From assembly GCA_049177145.1 (NCBI GenBank), contig CP185406.1, forward strand, positions 496,001 through 560,000: 64,000 nt of DNA. Reading direction: 5' to 3'. Source of the stretch: Hennigella sp049177145. GTDB lineage: Bacteria; Bacillota_I; Bacilli_A; Mycoplasmatales; Mycoplasmoidaceae. The position numbers and the translations under genes were made by a program. Under the pieces are notes generated by a model that was not told the DNA's origin, did no database searches, and was given only the letters and a program-made list of their open reading frames with translations. Below, piece by piece: positions 1 to 10,049 of the stretch; position 1 is the stretch's first letter; each line of letters begins with the position of its first letter.

Positions 1-371
1 ATGGTAAACCTTATATAGTTGGTATTAAAAAATACTTTAGCCTATCACATAGTTTTGATAAAGTGGCCATAGCAATATGTGACAAACCTATAGGGATAGA
101 TATAGAAAAGACTTTACCACTAGGTATAGCCTCGTCATTAGCTTCTCGAGTATTAAAAGGACGAGATTTGACTTCATACCATAATGCTAAAGATCAATCT
201 TTATGATTTACTAAATATTGGACTAAATATGAAGCTTTCAACAAGCTAAAAGGCGACAAATTAACACTTAAAAGTTTTGGTTATAAGATAAAGAATAAGA
301 CTATAACAAAGACAATTAGAAATAAGCAATTTGTGTTAACTTATATATTAAAAAAGAAGAATGGAGAATAA
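1..371 (+). CDS. 4'-phosphopantetheinyl transferase, 3' part only
   Basis: This enzyme moves the phosphopantetheine arm of coenzyme A onto acyl carrier protein in the cytoplasm. The frame enters from the left edge (third frame), so the start lies outside the window; about 122 residues remain before TAA at 369-371. Visible family marks are the GIDIEK motif, whose Asp and Glu bind magnesium, preceded by SHSFDKVAIA, and the downstream helix WTKYEAFNKLKG typical of the Sfp/AcpS superfamily. One UGA codon is read as Trp. The family assignment is firm; whether it is an Sfp-type or AcpS-type enzyme is not settled by this fragment. Confidence 0.85.
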
Positions 372-388
372 TCCATCTTTTTTGAACT

Positions 389-394
389 TATAAT
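389..394 (+). promoter_or_regulatory. -10 box (TATAAT) before the 4-TM protein gene
   Basis: A perfect TATAAT lies 26 bases before the ATG at 421, followed by a good ribosome-binding site (AAGGAG) at about 411-416. No convincing -35 is seen, which is common in mycoplasmas. Confidence 0.45.
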
Positions 395-420
395 AATTAC
401 ATATTAAGTTAAGGAGAATT

Positions 421-915
421 ATGGAAGATAATATTCAAACAAGAAGGGTTAATCCCAGAGCATTAAGTTCTATATTAACAATTTCAATGTTGGTATGCCT
501 ATTTATCACGTTTTGTATAGGTGCATTCACAACTATGAGAACGGTTCCTGTTTCTGTAACAGCAACTGAAATAAAATGAGAATTAGTATGAAAAAATTGT
601 GCACCATACCTAGTGTTTGTGTTAATAGCATTTTTGTTAGGAATCGTAAAATTCTTTATGTGCACTATGCCATTAAGAAAAGAATATCCAAGCAAAGACA
701 CAATTAAATTTCAATTCATAATAGAAATAATTGGTTTAATAATGTTATTAATCGGCTGCCTATCATTAACTTTCCTTTTAGGAACAATTAATGTAGAATC
801 TGAAGCTATTGATGCTTTCCTTGGAACGCCTAATGACCCAATAATTATTGTTCAAGCTATATTGTTAGGTATTCAGGTTGCATGTGGTGGATTAGCATAT
901 CATAACTATAAATAA
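421..915 (+). CDS. small four-helix membrane protein, function unknown
   Basis: A 164-residue protein with about four hydrophobic segments (roughly residues 19-38, 62-84, 100-122 and 138-158) and short charged ends. The start was chosen for the AAGGAG sequence seven bases upstream. Two UGA codons between helices 1 and 2 (about residues 53-57) are read as Trp. It stands alone between the transferase gene and a terminator. I do not recognise the family. The N-terminal charged patch DNIQTRRVNPR suggests a cytoplasmic N-terminus. Confidence 0.75.
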
Positions 916-938
916 AAAAAGAGGTTGGACCTCTTTTT
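916..938. terminator. bidirectional intrinsic terminator
   Basis: Stem AAAAAGAGGT / ACCTCTTTTT around a TGG loop, with a T run on both strands. It ends the upstream plus-strand gene and sits at the stop codon of fhs on the minus strand, so it can serve both converging genes. Confidence 0.85.
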
Positions 939-2463
939 ATTTTCAAGTTTTTGCTCTTGGAATTGCTGGTAATCCAGGCATTCTAAATACTTTATCACAA
1001 AGAATGACTGCTAATCTACTACCTGTATTAAGTAATATATCTTGTACTCCTATTACTGGTCTACCATTTTCTCAACTTGTTGAGATAGAACCAGGTTTCT
1101 TACTCATACATACATAGAAACCGTTCTTACTATATTTAGCAATAAGTTTTTTAGCTTTATCTGAATAGTTAATAGTTTTGATGCTGTAACACTTATTAAC
1201 TATTTGTTCAATCTTAGTTTTTAAATCTTGACTAGGTTTGTATAAGAACTTGGGAGTTTTAGGGGCTTTAGCTAATTGGATTACTTTTTTAGCTAAATCT
1301 GATCCACCTTTTGATCCATTAACAAAACCTGTATCAAAACTATAAACGACTTTTTTGGATTCTAAGAATTTAGCTAATTTCTTCATATCTGCTTTAGTAT
1401 CACTAGCAAATTGATTAATAGCAACTACTAAAGGAATTTTATATTGTTGAAGGTGATTTATATGAATTTCAAGATTCTTTAAACCAGCTTTGAAATTACC
1501 CTCGCCTTTTTCTAATATTGATTTAATTGTTGATACTAAAACGATACAAGATGGTCTTAGACCATTTTCTTGACAAATTATATTTAAAAACTTTTCAGCT
1601 CCCAAATCCGAACCAAAGCCACCCTCTGTTACACAATAGTTAGCTAATTGTAATCCAGCTTTTGTAGCTATAGTTGTAGATACACCGATAGAAATATTAG
1701 CAAACGGTCCACCAGATACTAGAGCCATATTTCCTTCTAATGTTTGAACAATATTTGGTTTAAAACAATCTTCCATGATACTCATTATGGCTTTAGTGAT
1801 GCCTAATTGTTTTAAATATACCGGTTTGCCACTAGTAGAGTAAGCAACTAACATATTGTTTAATCTCTTTTCAAAATCATGCTTAGATTTAGATAAACAG
1901 AAGATAGTCATGATTTCACATGCTGATGTAATATCAAATCTTGTTGTATAAGATTTCTCTTTATTAATGTCTACGGTAATAGATCTTAATGATCTATCAT
2001 TCATGTCCATGCATCTTGCATGAACTATTTTCTCGTGATCTATTTTTAATTTTGAATTTTGATAAACTTCATTATCAATAACAGCAGCAATTAAGTTATT
2101 TGCACAAGTTATTGCATGAATATCTCCAGTAAAATGCAAGTTAATTTTATTTTCTGGAGTAATACTTGCTTTGCCAGCGCCGGTTGCTCCACCCTTAACA
2201 CCAAATACAGGACCAACAGATGGTTCTCTTAAAGCAACTATTGTTTTCTTGCCTAATTTGTTTAATGCATCTGTTAAATTAATACTAATTGTGGTTTTTC
2301 CTTCACCACTACTAGTTGGACTTGTTGCAGTCACTAAAATTAACTTACCTTCATTTTTCTTAGGTAATTTATTAACATTTAGTTTTGCAACATAATTGCC
2401 ATATAGTTCTAGATCTGATTGTTTAAGACCATACTTTTTTGTAATATCAGTGATTAGTTTCAT
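937..2463 (-). CDS. fhs: formate-tetrahydrofolate ligase
   Basis: Joins formate to tetrahydrofolate with ATP, giving 10-formyl-THF for purine and formyl-Met-tRNA synthesis. The P-loop TATSPTSSGEGKTT is at residues 45-58, followed by REPSVGPVFGVKGGATGAG and NLHFTGDIHAI, all diagnostic for the family. The first in-frame ATG (2502 on this strand) adds 13 residues unlike the family; the ATG at 2463 matches the usual N-terminus MKLITDITKKYGL. The protein has 508 residues, shorter than the usual 550 or so, because the end is trimmed just after MPGLPAIS. One UGA lies near the C-terminus. It is divergent from the nitroreductase gene. Confidence 0.93.
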
Positions 2464-2504
2464 AGTATCTTTATTATATCTATAATAAAGATATAGGAGC
2501 AATT

Positions 2505-3170
2505 ATGAATCTAATTCAAGCAATAAAAGCAAGACACGCTGTAAGACATTTTGATGGTGAACCGATTTCTGGCAAAGAAAAACAAGAATTACTTGCATTC
2601 ATTAAGCAAGTAAATAAAGAATCCGGTTTAAATATGCAATTAATTGTAAACGAACCAAAGGCGTTTGGTGGATTAAAAGCAAAAATATGTAATTTTACAG
2701 GATGCGTTAATTATTTAGCAATAATTGGTCCTAATGATAAAAATTTAGGTGAAAAAGCCGGATATTATGGTGAACAAGTTGTATTAAAAGCTCAACAACT
2801 AGGATTAAATAGTTGCTGAGTTGCATTGACATTTAACAAAGTTAAAAATGCATACTCCATACCAAAAGGACAAAAACTAGCGTTAGTTGTTGCTCTAGGA
2901 TATGGAACAACACAAGGACACCCACACCAATCTAAAAAGTTTAAAGATGTCGTTGTCAATAAAGGTAAGCTACCTCGATGATTTATTAATGGCGTTAAGT
3001 GTGCATTACTAGCACCAACCGGAAGAAATCAACAAGGCTTTAGAATTAAATTAGAATCAAATGGCAAAGTGAGAATTGTAAATAAATCGTTATGCAAGCA
3101 TGTCGATTTGGGAATAGTTAAATACCATTTTATGGTTGGTAGCAAATTAAAAAAACATTCTGCTTATTAA
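2505..3170 (+). CDS. nitroreductase-family flavoprotein
   Basis: A 221-residue protein likely binding FMN and reducing quinones or nitro compounds with NAD(P)H. Family marks: AIKARHAVRHF at the N-terminus, YYGEQVVLKAQQLGLNSCW around residue 90-107 (family consensus GE..lLaA..lGlgtcW), and a second half with LAPTGRNQQGFRI, which resembles the duplicated fold of the TM1586-type nitroreductases. The start has GGAG seven bases upstream. Its promoter must lie within the start region of fhs on the other strand. Its physiological substrate is not predictable. Confidence 0.85.
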
Positions 3171-3226
3171 AAATTTTATTTAATAATTAGTATATTTTTA
3201 TTATGCATAAAAATATATCTATTTAA

Positions 3227-3241
3227 TATAATATATAACAA
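3227..3241 (+). promoter_or_regulatory. promoter placing transcription start at or next to the ATG
   Basis: TATAAT at 3227-3232 ends eight bases before the ATG at 3241 and no Shine-Dalgarno sequence is present, so the glycosyltransferase mRNA is predicted to be leaderless or nearly so. Confidence 0.55.
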
Positions 3242-5031
3242 TGAACAATACTATTAATCTTAAACAAACGCGTAATGGATATATATGACAAGCAGCTTTG
3301 ATTGCTTTATATATTTTGTGTTTAATCATTCTCATAACGTTTGTAACCCCTGACTATTTAAATAAACCTTTTAGAAGTGATGGTCATTGAAATAATTATT
3401 GAAATTGATTGACTAGAACGATGATAAACGGGAGCAATCCGGGTTACAAAGCCGGTGCCATTATTTTTATAATTAATTCTATTATTGGCAATATTTTCAT
3501 TTATATTTTTCTTTTTTGATTCGCTAGAGCCTTTGTCCTCACTTTTACCTATAAAAAATGAATTAAAAAATATACTTCCTTGGCTGCGGAGATTATAAAT
3601 AATTGTGATTTATCATTACATAACCCTAAAGTAGCTATGATTGTTTATGTTTGTAATGATTTAACACCATCCACTATATTACAAACAGCAGCGCAAACAT
3701 ATAAAAACATAGAAGTTTGACTTTTAGATGATTCTAGCAAGCCGGAATCTATAACTAATGTTGCAAATTTTGCCAAGGAACATGGTTATTTTGTTTGTCG
3801 CAGAACTGACGAACATAAAAAAGCACACCCAACAATGATTGGCAACATGTTCTATTTTTTGGGATTACATGCGCAAGAATATGATTTTATTTTTGAAACC
3901 GGAACATCTACAGTAACAACTAACACTTTTGTTGAAAATAGTTTAAAATATTTTTACTCACCCCTTATGGAGAGCAAAAATGTAGGTGCAGTAAGCGGTT
4001 GCGGTTCATTTTATCCTTCTAAGAATGTTTTCAGTTATGTGGCTGGCGTTTCATTACAATGAGGCGATGCGAACCTAAATGGATCTGGTTTTAGATCAAC
4101 AGGAACACAAATGTATGTTAATGGTTGGGCGGCAGTTTATAAATCAAAAGTTATTGCTTCAATACCATTAGAGGACATTGAATGTCCTTCATGTGATGTG
4201 GCTAGATCTTTTTGAATGGCTCAACATGGAATAGATACATGTTTTAATCCATTTGATTTTTCAGGTAAATTAAATACACAAAATATTTATAGATTTAAAA
4301 ATCAAAGATTAAAATGAGCCGGCGGGGATTCATTTATATTTAAACACTATTGAGCAAAAAGATATCCAGATAAAAAGGTTGATTTCTTTGTAAAGGTTCA
4401 TTTATTTTCATGTGTTATTTGTTATGTTGCTGGTATTATTTCAGCCATTATTACTGTTATATTATTGGCATCATGTCCACCATTAAACTTCTTCTTTTCA
4501 ACAAGTGCTTTATTAACGGCAGTTATATTATCATGTCCTTTAGCAATATTTATTATTATTGCTTTGATTGTTTACAAACCAAACATAAGAGTCATTCTTT
4601 TATCCTTGTTATCATCATTATTTGAGTTAGCCATTATTTTTAGAAAATCATATAAGTTATTGTTTGTAAGTTTGATAATGGGCAAATGATCTTCTAAATC
4701 TGTAACCATTAAAACAGCTGAGAAATTCTCTTTTAAAGATTGACTAAGAATTTGCTGAAGGGATTTTATTGTTCTATTTGTTATTATTGCTATTTGTTTG
4801 GTTCTACACTTTTGTGTACCATATATGTCTAGAGGAATTATTTGAGGACCATTATTCGTCTATTTTGCAATGCCTTCAATAATGTGAATACTTGCGGCCC
4901 TATTGTCATTCTGACCATATAAAAAAGGATGGGATGATTCGGTAGTTGATTATGATATAGCTCGTAATGATTACAGATTTAAATATATTAAAGAGACAGA
5001 CGTTTGAAAACAACAACATCCTAATTATTAA
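3241..5031 (+). CDS. membrane glycosyltransferase, BcsA-like GT2
   Basis: A 596-residue processive-type family 2 glycosyltransferase that would build and probably translocate a polysaccharide at the membrane. Two N-terminal helices (about 15-38 and 75-100) precede a cytosolic catalytic domain and a C-terminal cluster of four or more helices (about 385-560). Visible motifs: VWLLDDSSK near residue 160 (first catalytic Asp), EDIECPSCDVA near 312 (the TED-like base region) and NQRLKW near 355 (the Q..RW motif of cellulose and hyaluronan synthases). The usual DxD position reads FETGTS near 218, so the metal-binding pair is altered. No PilZ domain. The next gene starts two bases after its stop and is surely cotranscribed. 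The polymer is unknown. Confidence 0.85.
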
Positions 5032-5033
5032 TT

Positions 5034-6767
5034 ATGAATGCCACACCATTCAATAAAACCAATTTCTTCATCTTTTTAATTGAATTTGGATTCAGTTTAT
5101 TGTTTTTATTTACTTTTGTGTGCATTCACTATGGAATTACTAATTCAACTAAATTAGGAAAAAAATTACAAAAGTCTAGAATGTTTAATTTTTGATATTT
5201 TTTCTTTTTTGGTTTTATTTTGTCATGGATAACATTTGTTGTTAGTCAAATATCATCTATTGCCCTAGGATCAATAGGCATGCCATTAACTATTTTAGGC
5301 TTGTTGTATGCAATGACAATCTTCTATAACAAATCAGTTCAAATTGGTGCCATAATACCAACATTTCTTTGGGTTTTATATCAGTATAATGGCTTTACTG
5401 AATTTAATTTAGATTGATTAATAAGATTAATTGTCGTGTTAGTGATGGCAGGAGTAGCCATAACTACAACATTTATTAAATGAAAGAAATGGCCAACATT
5501 TTTAATTAGTTGTTCTATCGCGTTATTACTAATATTAGTTATCTTATTAAGCAATATTAATGAATACACAACATATTATTGCATAGCAGCATTAATTTCT
5601 ATCTTATCTACAATTTTCTATTATGCTGTAATAGGCTTCATTAATAAGTGATTGACTCATGTATCCAAAATGGCAAGACAAGGTGCTTATGTTGATAAAT
5701 ATTATCTAATCCCAACAGCTCTAGACGAATATTTTGTTAATCATATTCACCAACACAATCTAACACAAGCACTAGTTCTATCCTTTAACATAATCAGCAA
5801 TGAAAAAGATAGAAATAAAGCATTAGATAACATTTATCAAATATTTAAAGATGAGAAACCATTATTTTTTAAATCAGCATATGGAACATATGGATTAATC
5901 TTATCTAATCCACATTATCAAATACATAATCTTAATAAATCTTATTTAGGCAACCATACTAAATTAAGAGATGAAGATGATAATTTAAAATATCTAGAAA
6001 AGCAAGTTTCATCTCTTAATACTGAGAAAATAATAGTAAATGCATATGTAAGTATCTACGGAGTTCATAGTTGCCAACTAGAAGATTTATTAAGAAATAA
6101 TCAATATGCATTTAAACATGATGATTATGAACATGATCATAATGTTGTGCAATTATTCAATAGTAATCTAACAAATCAAGAAATCAATGATGACAATTCT
6201 TTTGTCACATTAAGTCAAAAACTTAATTTAAATGACATTACAGTTCAATTAGAACTATTAAGAATGAATAAATCTAGGAAGATATATGTATGTCCTAGAT
6301 ACTACTGACCAAAGATGCTAACATGTGATGTAAATGTCATTACAGGACAATTTGGTGCTACAGTAGCTAATTCATTATTAAGATATTTAGCTAGTAAATC
6401 ATTAGAACTATATGTTAATAATGAACAATATCAACAATATCCTATTCTGATTTACTATCCAATAGATCAATTAAATAACAACATATGATCAATTAATGCA
6501 TTTATTAAGAAACTTAATTTGTTTGGTGTTGATAGAACTAAAATCATCTTATCATTTGATGTTTCCAAATACAAAGTGTGACCAAGACAAGTGTTAAATA
6601 ACTTAAAAGATCTAGAAAAGCGTAATATTAAATACATGCTAGTTGATATTAATAATATTAAAGGCATAAAGAATTTAAACCCATTTGGAGTCATTTTAAA
6701 TAAACATATTGCCAATAATAAGCAAGTCTTGAATCAAGCAAAGCAACTAGATCTAAATATTTTATAA
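5034..6767 (+). CDS. multi-TM protein with decayed GGDEF-like and EAL-like domains
   Basis: A 577-residue protein. Residues 1-205 form seven or so hydrophobic helices. The middle (about 215-400) has the strand-helix pattern of a GGDEF domain, but the signature loop reads KSAYGTYGLIL near residue 283 instead of a GG(D/E)EF loop. The end (about 405-577) follows the pattern of an EAL domain, with ILSFDVSKY where the EiTE strand sits and LVDINN near 537 where DDFG should be; the metal-binding acids are missing. This assignment is by pattern only and is an inference. The layout and coupling to a BcsA-like synthase resemble c-di-GMP control of exopolysaccharide synthesis, but enzymatic activity looks lost. 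Confidence 0.6.
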
Positions 6768-6783
6768 GCAAAAAAATCAGAAT

Positions 6784-6812
6784 TACCTATATCTATAGAT
6801 ATAGGTATTTTT
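6784..6812 (+). terminator. intrinsic terminator after the glycosyltransferase operon
   Basis: A perfect 24-base palindrome (half site TACCTATATCTA) followed by TTTTT, 17 bases after the stop of the GGDEF/EAL-like gene. Confidence 0.75.
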
Positions 6813-6884
6813 GTTTTGACTATCTTTTTCTAAATTTTAGGTCAAGAGATATATAGAGAAATACCCTAAAGGGTATTATTAAAC

Positions 6885-7190
6885 ATGAAAGATTTAAAAA
6901 CATTTAATACATATAATCAAATTACAAAATTATTTGATGTAACAGTTATGACTAAACAACAAATAAATAAACTAGATAACAACCAAGGCTTTTTAGTGTT
7001 AACTCCTAAAAAGCATGTGCATGATGTTAAAACACCAAGAAAAACGAGAGATAGTCAAGCACCTAAGTGATTTAGAGATTTTATTATTAATCAGTTTGAA
7101 CCATTGAGTAAGAAAGTAGACCAAATCAACAATCGCTTAACAGAAATTGTTCAAGCTAACAACCTAATTGATCCAACATCAGAAAAATAG
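6885..7190 (+). CDS. small charged protein, function unknown
   Basis: A 101-residue soluble protein in its own unit between two terminators. The middle is rich in Lys, Arg and His (HVHDVKTPRKTRDSQ) and the last 40 residues form an amphipathic helix with heptad-like spacing (FEPLSKKVDQINNRLTEIV), suggesting a short coiled coil. One UGA is read as Trp. I do not recognise it. It has no double-glycine leader, so it is not an obvious substrate of the C39 exporter that follows. Confidence 0.7.
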
Positions 7191-7211
7191 TTAGTTATAT
7201 AACTAAACAAT

Positions 7212-7252
7212 AAAAAACTTGATAAATTCATGCAAAAAATGCAAGTTTTTTT
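7212..7252 (+). terminator. intrinsic terminator
   Basis: AAAACTTG and CAAGTTTT arms with an inner CAT...ATG pair and a T7 run, 22 bases after the stop of the small charged protein gene. Confidence 0.65.
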
Positions 7253-7347
7253 ATTTTGCTTATATCCACTATTCATCACATTAAACAACCAAAACTAAAA
7301 AAATAAAAACTACCTTTTTCACTTTTTTAGGTAAAGGTATATATGAG

Positions 7348-9222
7348 ATGAAAATAGTTCAGCAAACTAATGAACAAGAATGTGGTGTTTGCACATTGGT
7401 TGCGATTCACAATCACATATACAATCAATTCATTAGCAAAGAACAAGCTCTAGAACAAAGCAATATCTCAGATAATGGGATGACAATTTTTGATTTTGAG
7501 GAATTAGGACATAAACTTGGATTAGAATGTGAAAGCTATGAACTTAACTTTGCTGAATTCACTAATCTGAAGATTAATAGTTATTTTGTTTTATTACTAT
7601 CTGTTCATGGAACGAATGGTCATTATGTAATAGCTAGGAAAAAACAAAAATATATAGAAATATATGATTCATGTTCATCAAAAATGAATAAATTGTCCTA
7701 TAGTGATTTACAAAAAGTGTTCCTAAATGTTTTAATTCTAGTTAAGAAATGCCCAAACAAGGCTTTTGTCAAAACTTTTTCAAAAGCAACAACATTACTA
7801 ATGTTTGATTTAAAGTTTGTTTTGTTAAACTTAGGATTGTCAATTCTATTATTAGCTTTATCTGTGGCAAGTGCAAGTTTTTTGAATTATATTATTGACT
7901 TAGCTATAGCTAAAAGTTCTGTGAACAATTTAATTACCATCTGTTTTATTTTCATATTAATTTACTTCTGCAACGACATTTTGACATATGTTGCTAGTTT
8001 ATACATGTCTCGGAATGTCAAAAATAATTTTGTTTTGTTCACGAGCAAAATTTTGTCTAGTTTACAAACTAAGTTACCAATTTTCCTAAACAAAGTTGAT
8101 AAGAACTGGATATTTAAAGTGGATGAATGCGTTTACAACATTGCAAACTTTTGCATTGTAGAGATTAATAAATTTATTACCAATGTAATTTTCTGTTTTG
8201 TGTGCATATGTATTATTGGATCAATTCAATATTATCTTCTCATCTTTGTTTTCGTTTATGCAGTTATTGAATTCATTTTCTTTTTGTTTAGTTATAGAAA
8301 AAAGCAAGAAGTGTTTATGTCAATAATAAGAAATGAGAATGGAAATGCTCAATACTATAAAAATTTAATTAATTCATTAAATAATGAAGTTTGATTGACA
8401 AAACGAAGAACTTTAATTGACAGAATTAAAAATAACTATAGTAATATATATAAAAATTATTCCGATGTCATCATTTTTAAACACAACTCATTATTATTTA
8501 AATCTTTGCTTAAAAGTTTATGTGAAATTTGTGTAATTGGACTAATGTCATATTTAGTCATTAAGCAAAATGATTTAAGTATTGGTAAACTAACTTTCGT
8601 TATATCAGCTTTTGCTCTATATAAAAATTCCGCATCTGGTATAAGTGATTACTTTTTATATAAGTTAGAATTTAATGTCTACTGACAAGTTTATCAAGAT
8701 TTAACTATAGTTAGTAATGCTAAAGAAAATAAAACATTTAAATTAGAAGAAAGCATTAAATCTATTTGTTTTATTGATGAAGATGTTAAAACGCAACTTC
8801 TAATTAACAAAAATAATTTAATATCAAAACCAGTCATTGATTTATTAAAACATTCAAATAAAATTTTAATTAACAACCGAAATATCGAATTGTCAAAAAA
8901 TTTTTGAGAATCAATCATTGTTTTAGATCAAACATGCAATGCCGATCCACATTTATTAATAAAACAAATAGAAAATAATCCAGAATTGTATAGTCAGTAT
9001 CTACGATACTTCAATATAGATCTAAACAAAACAAACCTATCTTTTTATGATAGCTTGATTATTAACTTTTTGACCTTGATATCTGAGAAAGATAAATTAA
9101 TTTTTATTGATGATGTTATGTCTTGCATCAAATCAAAAGACATGGTAGTCATAAAACAAATCATTAATAAAGTTCGTAAAAACAACATTGTTATTGTTAC
9201 CGGAAAGGAGAAATATGATTAA
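7348..9222 (+). CDS. C39-peptidase ABC exporter with degenerate ATPase domain
   Basis: A 624-residue protein in bacteriocin-exporter order: peptidase, membrane domain, nucleotide-binding region. The C39 domain (1-130) keeps the oxyanion Gln (Q6), catalytic Cys (C12 in QECGVCTL), His (H92 in GHYVIARK) and Asp (D107 in EIYDS), so cleavage looks possible. Several helices occupy roughly 150-430. The last 180 residues align in outline with an ABC ATPase, with a Walker-B-like LIFIDD near 585, but no Walker A (GxxGxGKS) and no LSGGQ are present. UGA codons are Trp. It overlaps the next gene by eight bases. Peptidase-containing ABC proteins are known in mycoplasmas; the substrate here is unknown. Confidence 0.8.
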
Positions 9223-9583
9223 GCAAAATATAAAGATTGCCATCTTGTTTATTTTAGGTTTATTAACATTTTGATTAATAATGTTTAATTTCATTAAATT
9301 AGATGTTACAACAACAGCCATGATAAATTTTGAAACACAAGAATTTATTGTTGATGCTAAAAGTGCCGCTTATATAGAAAGCCATAATCGACGTGAATAT
9401 CTAAAAATGGAATATGAGCATCAATACTTGGATTGTAAATTATTTGAACCTTATGGTGAAGGTGAATATAGGCACTATCCAATCATGGTAATAGATGATG
9501 TGGTTGATCAAACGCAAGGTTTATTAAACACAAACCTGATAATTGATAAGTTGAATATTTATTATTACCTATTTAAAAAATAA
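9215..9583 (+). CDS. small single-TM protein, partner of the C39 exporter
   Basis: A 122-residue protein with one N-terminal membrane helix (about 5-24) and a 95-residue outside or inside domain predicted to be strand-rich. Its ATG lies within the end of the exporter gene (eight-base overlap) and has AAAGGAG upstream, so translation is coupled. By position it may be a short membrane-fusion-type subunit, as exporters of this class often have one, but the sequence does not prove this. It holds no Cys-His protease motif. Confidence 0.7.
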
Positions 9584-9601
9584 AGGCATAAGCCTTTATT
9601 T
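9578..9601. terminator. bidirectional intrinsic terminator
   Basis: Stem AAATAAAGGC / GCCTTTATTT with an ATAA loop. The T-rich arm is stronger on the minus strand, where it ends the transcript carrying the S1 protein gene and tRNA-Arg. Confidence 0.7.
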
Positions 9602-9604
9602 ACA

Positions 9605-9682
9605 TGGCGCACCATACTGGAGTCGAACCAACAACCTTTAGATCCGAAGTCTAACGCTCTAATCCAATTGAGCTAATGGTGC
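9605..9682 (-). tRNA. tRNA-Arg (anticodon UCG)
   Basis: A 78-base cloverleaf on the minus strand with encoded CCA: acceptor GCACCAT/ATGGTGC, D stem GCTC/GAGC, anticodon stem TTAGA/TCTAA around loop CTTCGGA, and a T arm with two G-U pairs. The anticodon UCG reads CGA and, by wobble, other CGN codons. Confidence 0.93.
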
Positions 9683-9692
9683 ATAAAGATGA

Positions 9693-10025
9693 TTATAGTT
9701 TCTTTAATCGTCGTTCTAAATCATCTTTTAATGCTTTAAAACCTGACGGTGTTGGAATCACATCTTTATGAGATTTAAGGAATTTTGGATGAATGGCCTT
9801 AAAAGATAAGTTAATTTGACCATATCCATCATCACCTATTACTAAAAAGTCATATGCATCACCTAAAGCAAAGAAGTTGTGAAGACTCCTTACTAAATAA
9901 TCAGAAACATTAGAGATATGACAAATACCAACATTGCCATCAAAAGAAACTAAAACATAAGTTTTAGAGATGGAAATGATGGTCCCTCTAACTATAGATT
10001 TATTAATTTCATATTGTGATTGCAT
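9693..10025 (-). CDS. S1-domain RNA-binding protein
   Basis: A 110-residue protein whose first 75 residues form a single S1 (OB-fold) domain: IVRGTIISISKTYVLVSFDG, GICHISNVS and the closing strand INLSFKAI. It resembles the small general-stress S1 proteins of Firmicutes (YugI/CvfD type), which bind ribosomes or RNA. The start at 10025 was preferred over an ATG 14 residues earlier because the S1 fold begins right after it and the longer form would overlap comEC. It lies just upstream of tRNA-Arg on the same strand. Confidence 0.8.
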   Translation of the reverse strand: MQSQYEINKSIVRGTIISISKTYVLVSFDGNVGICHISNVSDYLVRSLHNFFALGDAYDFLVIGDDGYGQINLSFKAIHPKFLKSHKDVIPTPSGFKALKDDLERRLKKL

Positions 10026-10049
10026 CTTTCTATCATTATAAACTTTACA

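Noticed and set aside
2505..3170. Many genes look broken by in-frame UGA (for example the nitroreductase, GT2, pcrA and the lipoproteins)
   Set aside because: The frames stay open and motifs continue across UGA when it is read as Trp, in housekeeping genes as well; these are intact code-4 genes, not pseudogenes.
6885..7190. Substrate peptide of the C39 exporter
   Set aside because: No double-glycine leader or small hydrophobic peptide; the protein is charged and lies in a separate unit with its own terminator.
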